DNA of 64,000 bases from positions 9,629,553 to 9,693,552 of the forward strand of contig NC_059079.1 in the NCBI RefSeq assembly GCF_020497125.1. Reading direction: 5' to 3'. The translations under genes and the position numbers were made by a program. This DNA is from Mauremys mutica. Taxonomy: Eukaryota; Chordata; Testudines; Geoemydidae. This document shows, one piece after another, positions 59,140 through 64,000 of the stretch (position 1 is its first letter; every line of letters begins with the position of its first letter). Below the pieces are notes generated by a model, which was not told the DNA's origin, did no database searches, and worked only from the letters and a program-made list of their open reading frames with translations.

Positions 59140-60470
59140 GTTTGTATTATTAGTTGTTCAGACTAAAATATTGCAAGGCCCTCCTTATTATCTTTTCTGG
59201 AAGCAGACTGAAGTTCATCCTGTTACTTGTAAGAGGCACATATCTGCCTTCCAGCACTCTTTAAATGGGTCTTATACCTATTGAGCATTTTTGTCTGGTA
59301 CCACTCTTAATAGATATCTTGTAGTAGCTGTCAAACACAACATCTATTCTGTGGAAGTGTATTCCCAGTCCTGTGTGATGTTTTTACAAATATGTCTGCA
59401 AGGTCTCCAAATGTTTTGGCTCCACACGGCTCCAGTCTTGCACCAAAGCTTGTGCATCTATCACAAGAGAACTTCTCCCAACAGCGATTACTGTTGGTGG
59501 GCAGGGACATCAGTACATCATCCAGTATTGCTTTTGTGACTATTCTTAGGCTGCCATCTGTCTGTGCTAATGCCAAAAGGGACAGGCATTAAATCATGTT
59601 TCTAAATCCACAAATTCACAATCCTACCAGCTTCACAGGCAGTTTCTCCATGAAGCTGTCCAGTTGCACTTGTCCTAGGATCTTTGCATTCAAGAGGGTG
59701 TCTTGTATGGCTTCAGTAGCCAGATCTTTTGTTGTAATATCTTGCAATGAAGTGGGTGGTTTCTCCCCAGAGAAAACCTTAAACATTTGAAGTGTTTGTG
59801 TGAGTGCATCCTCATTTTCATTAGTGTTGCTTGCTTGCCTTTCTTGACTCATTGTGAAAAAGTTGGTCACCCAAGCCAATATGGAACATGGCTCTAGTAT
59901 CTGCTGAGATACGGGCTCTCAGATTGTAAGACAAAGCCTATCTGCTGAGGGTTGAGTCAGTCTTGGTGATGTCTACAATTCCACCTTCTTTCTTTCCTAT
60001 GCCATAAAGCCACTCTTGGCTCTGATCAGGGTCTACTTGGTTGAATTTCTGACATGATCTCTTGACAACAAAGTTAGCCAGCTGAAACTCCTTGAGCACT
60101 TCAGCCGGCAGCTGATGCATTTCTTTGATGTAGATAACACCCTACCTTGCATAGCTTGTGTGGTCATATCTCAGGAAGAATGGCAACATGCATTTGAAGG
60201 TGAAAAAATGCAGCTCCCAATTTCCCTCTCTCTGGGCACAGTTGAACATGAATAATAGAGCCACCATTTCCATGTACTGTCACCAAAACCTGAAGTTCAC
60301 AGTACTTTCACCTTTTCAGGTAAAAAATGTGGAGATGAAAATTTGAAATCTTTGTGAAGTACTAATTGACATGAGCTCACCATAAAAGAATGTGACTGAT
60401 CGGTTTTGCCAACATCCTCTTTGAGCTCTTGATCATGCGCGGCTATAAAGTCCAAGAGTTGTGGACAAAT
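59140..60470 (-). pseudogene. Relic of an uncharacterised transposon-like ORF family
   Basis: Minus-strand pieces occur in order. About 60170-60310: REGNWELHFFTFKCMLPFF followed by LRYDHTSYAR. 59938-60120: HQLPAEVLKEFQLANFVVKR and FNQVDPDQSQEW. 59616-59879: NEDALTQTLQMFKVFSGEKP and ITTKDLATEAIQDTLLNAKI. 59331-59576: TDGSLRIVTKAILDDVLM and FGDLADIFVKTS. I recognise this order from long, multi-copy, uncharacterised proteins of fish, cnidarians and arthropods, often thought to be transposon-encoded. I do not know their enzymatic class. Stops and frame changes between the pieces show that this copy is dead. The C-terminal part of the family is missing. Confidence 0.65.
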
Positions 60471-60639
60471 CAGGTACCACAGTACTCAGAATGTCAGTTT
60501 GTGAGCCCCACATTGCCCTGGCACATGACTTGACATTCATAGGGGGTGCCCAGGCCGACCCTACGGATGCTGCTAAGGGAAAATCTTCCAGCTGGCGTGC
60601 ACGTGGCACACATACACCTGGGTGGAATGGACATGAACA

Positions 60640-61190
60640 ATCACTCGAAGAACTCTACATATCTTTCACCACATACAACCATCCCACTACCACCAAGATG
60701 GACCAGTGTGGCTTGGATGAAGAAGTGCTAGCTGAACCTGAATCCAAGCAAGGCACAGGTGATGCTGGTGGGGAGAGGAGAGTATTTTGAAGAACTTGCA
60801 GATACAGAGCTCTCTCCTTTGGATGAAGATACACATGCACAACTGATTAATTCAGTCTATAGTCTAGGCGTACTATTGGATTCCTTGCTGATACTGAGCT
60901 CTCAGATAATTGCACTTTCTATCATCATCATTTGGTTAGGAAACTCCATCCCATTCTGGCAGACGAAGACCTGGCCTCAGTCATGTTTTCATCACCTCTT
61001 TGTTGGATTACAGCAAAGCTATATACCTGGGCATGAAGGCTTCAGCACTTATGTAATTCCAACTAGTTCAGAATGAAGCAGCACTTCTCAGCAACACCGG
61101 TTACTGCAAAAATATCATACCTGTCCTCCATTCTCTAAACTGGTTTCCCACAGAATTTTGACTCAAGTTCAAAGTCTTGGTCCATACAGA
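60640..61190 (+). mobile_element. L2-type LINE, 5' piece
   Basis: Plus-strand translations contain CGLDEEVLAEPESKQG, YSLGVLLDSLLILSSQI and, in other frames, a LHSLNWFPTEF-like segment. These match the L2/CR1-clade RT C-terminal order (LGVLLDS.LSL.SQ..., then LHWLPVEFRI.FK). Frameshifts are frequent. A CR1 interrupts it at about 61186. Confidence 0.7.
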
Positions 61191-61575
61191 TTCCAAGCCC
61201 AGAGGGTAGGATTGTGATCCTCTAGTCTGACCTCCTGTATAATACAGGCCACAGAACTTCCCAAAAATAATTTCTAGAGAGCATATATTTTAGAAAAGCA
61301 TCCACTCTTGATTTAAAAATTGTCAGTGATGGAGAATTCACCACAACCCCTGGTCAATCATTCCAATGGTTAATTACTCTGTTAAAAAATGTATGCCTTA
61401 TTTCGAGTCTGAATTTGTCTAATTTCAACTTTCATCCATTGGATTATATACCTTCCTCTGCTAGATTGAAGAGCCCATTATTAAATATTTGTTCCCCGTG
61501 TAGATACTTCTAGATTGTAATCAAGTCATTCCTTAACCTTCTCCTTGTTAAACTAAATAGATTTAACTCTTCAAA
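61186..61575 (-). mobile_element. CR1-family LINE inserted into the L2-type LINE
   Basis: ACAGATTCCAAGCCCAGAGG then TAGTCTGACCTCCTGTATAA, GATGGAGAATTCACCACAAC and TAGATTGAAGAGCCCATTAT match, in order, the copy at 8625-8915 but extend further. Reverse orientation, non-coding. Confidence 0.85.
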
Positions 61576-61860
61576 CTACTCCATGACCTGGGCCCAGGAT
61601 AGCTAAAAGATCATCTAAAGGTCTAGGACAAAAAAGCATGGTTGAGAACTCTGCTCCTCTGGCTCAGTGGAACACTCTACATAAGATAAAGCTCATCTGT
61701 GCAGGAGACGGAACTATCTCTAATGGCAGTCCAAGACTGTGGAGCAAACTGCCCCAAGAACTAAGGACCACCCTTGACCTCACCACTTTCCACTCCAAAA
61801 AGCAAAGCACATTTCTTAGACCTTATCTTCTCCAATATAAGCACACAGCAAATGAGAGGT
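61576..61860 (+). mobile_element. L2-type LINE, 3' piece after the CR1
   Basis: The text resumes with a LHDLGPG-like frame (CTCCATGACCTGGGCCCAGG) and then NGSPRLWSKLPQELRTTLDL and TFHSKKQSTFLRPYLL. This is the usual L2-type C-terminus (APRLWNSLP.E.R.AP.L.TFK..LKT.LF). Together with 60640-61190 it was one copy. Confidence 0.75.
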
Positions 61861-61912
61861 ATGTGTGTGTTTTATACATACACAAAAACACACGCACACA
61901 AAGACAAAGACA
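61861..61912. repeat. Imperfect TG/CA-rich tract
   Basis: TGTGTGTG followed by TACATACACA and ACACACGCACAC; simple sequence at the LINE 3' end. Confidence 0.7.
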
Positions 61913-62368
61913 CACTGCTGTTCACGCCTCTCCCTCAGGGGAGAGGATGAGAGAACAAACACATGACAGATGTGTAGTTATACTGCTTAATGCACTACTG
62001 GAAGGCACTCAGATACTACGGTGATGAGCGAGGTATAAAAATCTAGGGAGAATAGAATAGAAATCTTGGCAGATTTTGTTGTATAAACTGTTCAACCACT
62101 TTTCTGTAATGTTTAGGTACTAGCCCTGATCAGTGGAGGTGTTTAGATGACTCAGCCAACCTTGAAGATTAGATTAGATCAGGAAAACTGTATGTTTGTA
62201 GGAGACGCTGTGCATAAACCACACAGGAGATGGGAGGACCCTTGATGTCAAGAATAGGAACAAGGTGGAGCTTATAGAATTATAGTCAGATACTTTCCTT
62301 GAAGGACACGTGTGTCAAATGACATAGGCTGGAATCTCAGATTTTTGAAACACCACATTACTCTAAAG

Positions 62369-63386
62369 TAGGGCTGTTGATTAATCGCAGTTAATTCATG
62401 CGATTAACAAAAAATTAATTGCAATTTAAAAACATTAATCGCGATTCATCGCCGTTTTAATCACACTGTTAAACAATAGAATACCAACTGAAATGTATTA
62501 AACATTTTGGATGTTTTTCTACATTTTCATATATATTTATTTCAATTACAGCACAGAATACAAAGTGTATATTATTTTTTATTACAAATATTTGCACTGT
62601 AAAAATGATAAAAAAGTATTTTTCAATTGACCTCATACAAGTACCGTAGAAGTGCAAAGTGCAACCTACAAATGTAGATTTTTGTTACATAACTGCACTC
62701 AAATAACAAAACAATGTAAAAACTTTAGAGCCTACAAGTCCACGCAGTCATACTTCTTGTTCAGCCAATCACTAAGATAAACAAGTTTGTTTACATTTAC
62801 AGGAGATAAGGCTGCCCTCTTCTTATTTACGTCACCAGAAAGTGAGAACAGGCATTTGCATGGCACTTTTGTAGCTGGCATTGCAAGATATTTATGTGCC
62901 CAATATGCTAAACATTTGCATGTTCTCACTTTCAGGTGACATTGTAAACAAGAAGTGGGCAGCATTATCTTCTGCAAATGTAAACAAATTTGTTTGTCTC
63001 AGTGATTGGCTGAACAAGAAATGGGACTGAGTGGACTTGCAGGCTCTAAAATTTGACATTGTTTTATTTTTGAATGCAGGGGGTTTTTTTGTACATAATT
63101 CTACATTTGTAACTTCAACTTTCATGATAAAGAGATTGCACTACACTACCTGTATTAGCCAAATTGAATAATATAGTGCAAATACTTGTAATAAAAAATA
63201 AATACAAAGTGAGCACTGTACACTTTGTATTCAGTGCTTTAAACAAATTCAATATATTTTAAAATGTCGAAAACATCCAAAAATATTTAAATGGTATTCC
63301 ATTATTAATAGTGCAATTAATCACACTTGATTTTTTTAATCACCTGATTAATCGCAATTAATTTTTGTCATCACTTGACAGCCCTA
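62369..63386. mobile_element. Palindromic hAT element, 1,018 bp, perfect 8-bp target duplication
   Basis: The ends TAGGGCTGTTGATTAATC and the reverse complement TAGGGCTGTCAAGTGATG are inverted repeats. CTCTAAAG flanks both sides (62361-62368 and 63387-63394). The left arm carries the hATC motif on the minus strand (62732-62977: LAYWAHKYLAMPATKVP, VNVNKLVYLSDWLNKK). The right arm carries its mirror on the plus strand near 62930-63030 (FSLSGDIVNKKWAALS). Same family as 43057-44785 but shorter. No DDE core. Confidence 0.92.
62732..62977 (-). pseudogene. hAT transposase C-terminal relic, left arm
   Basis: An 81-codon open frame contains KYLAMPATKVPCKCLFSLSG and KKRAALSPVNVNKLVYLSDW. These are typical hATC residues (ATKVP, KR.ALSP.NVN.L). 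It is non-catalytic. Confidence 0.85.
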
Positions 63387-63454
63387 CTCTAAAGATATTA
63401 TACGTTGTGATCATTTATCTCCAGTACAAACCAGGAGTGCATTTGAAGAGACAG

Positions 63455-63670
63455 ACAGAAAGGACGGTCCAGTGGTAAGGATGCTAGTCTAAGACTTGGG
63501 AGACCGGAGTTCAAGTTACTGCTCTACCACAGACTTCCTGTGTGACCTTGGGCAAGTCATTTAACCTCTGTGCCTCAGTTCCCCATCTGTAAGGGGTATT
63601 GTGAGGATAAATAAATTAAAGAGTTTGAGGTGCACAGACATATGGTAACAGTCACCATGTAAGTAGCTAA
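63455..63670 (+). repeat. CORE/MIR-like SINE
   Basis: GTCCAGTGGTAAGGATGCTA (A-box-like), GGAGTTCAAGTTACTG (B-box-like), GTGTGACCTTGGGCAAGTCA (core), then CTCAGTTCCCCATCTGTAAG and GTGAGGATAAATAAATT. This is the clearest SINE of its class in the window. Confidence 0.85.
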
Positions 63671-64000
63671 TATTGACAGATAGCTATGCAGATGGATTTC
63701 ATGAATACGTAGCAAAGTTCCTTAATGTCCATTTTAATGATAGAAGTTACCTGTATTTCTTAAAAGAGGGATGCTGTCAAACTAATCTGAATTGTCACTG
63801 ACCTAACAGTAGGCAATAAATAGTGTAACTGGGTTTGGTACATTGCTTCAATTAAATGTGTTTTGATCTCCATTGATGCTTTAATTGGTGGCAAGCTTCC
63901 CCTTTCATCTAGAATTTATGACTTCAGGGAGATGATCTAACTTCAAATCATCCACATTTAAGTAGCCACTAATTAATCATCATTTACTATCCCAAAGCTT

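Larger units (their letters stand above)
55024..64000 (-). other. FAF1: FAF1 upstream intron, partial
   Basis: This is the 3' part (in gene orientation) of the intron before the exon at 54918-55023. 55024-56579 has no recognisable element. 56930-57300 has a non-repetitive look and is a candidate conserved stretch. From 58.6 kb the sequence is nearly all transposon-derived: a Harbinger-like MITE, an uncharacterised ORF relic, L2-type and CR1 LINEs, a hAT element and a SINE. Confidence 0.85.

Noticed and set aside
60461..60790. 109-codon plus-strand open frame
   Set aside because: Its end runs into the L2-type LINE (CGLDEEVLAEPE); the beginning is unremarkable. Not a separate gene.
1..64000. 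CRISPR arrays, operons, ribosome binding sites, bacterial mobile elements
   Set aside because: None present. Spliced exons and LINE/SINE content show vertebrate nuclear DNA.

Overview
This window looks like intronic DNA from a non-avian reptile nuclear genome, most likely a turtle. It is AT-rich, has no prokaryotic gene organisation and no long intact ORF, and is full of interspersed repeats. These include CR1 and L2-type LINEs, a Penelope-like element, a Ty3/Gypsy relic, hAT and Harbinger-like MITEs with target-site duplications, and tRNA-derived SINEs. From memory, this mixture, and several individual repeats, fit chelonian genomes best. That assignment is an inference.

Only one cellular gene is supported: FAF1 (Fas-associated factor 1), on the minus strand. 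Two consecutive coding exons are present. 54918-55023 (35 codons plus one base) and 7562-7648 (29 codons) encode adjoining parts of the second ubiquitin-like domain, each with consensus splice sites. The intron between them is 47,269 bp. Positions 55024-64000 belong to the preceding intron and 1-7561 to the following intron. I found no other FAF1 exon.

Layout along the + strand. 1-7561: downstream intron with a few old SINE-type repeats. 7562-7648: exon. 7.7-31 kb: CR1 and L2-type fragments, hAT-like MITEs, a Tigger-like element split by a MITE made of three hairpins, and microsatellites. 31-35.6 kb: decayed Ty3/Gypsy gag-pol on the minus strand. 35.6-44.8 kb: Harbinger-like MITEs, a SINE, CR1, a TIR element with a palindrome inside it, a Penelope-like 3' end with a GIY-YIG relic, a probable solo LTR and a palindromic hAT element. 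44.8-52.9 kb: AT-rich and repeat-poor. 52.9-53.3 kb: GC-rich hAT-like MITE with a perfect 8-bp duplication. 54918-55023: exon. 55-64 kb: upstream intron with a possible conserved non-coding stretch, a Harbinger-like MITE, a relic of an uncharacterised transposon-like ORF family, an L2-type LINE split by a CR1, a second palindromic hAT element with a perfect 8-bp duplication, and a SINE.

The genes here do not form a pathway. There is one housekeeping gene fragment, and the rest is intron filled by transposable elements. The observations most worth checking are the two palindromic hAT elements, the three-hairpin MITE, the GC-rich MITE with internal repeats, and the uncharacterised ORF family relic at about 59.1-60.5 kb.
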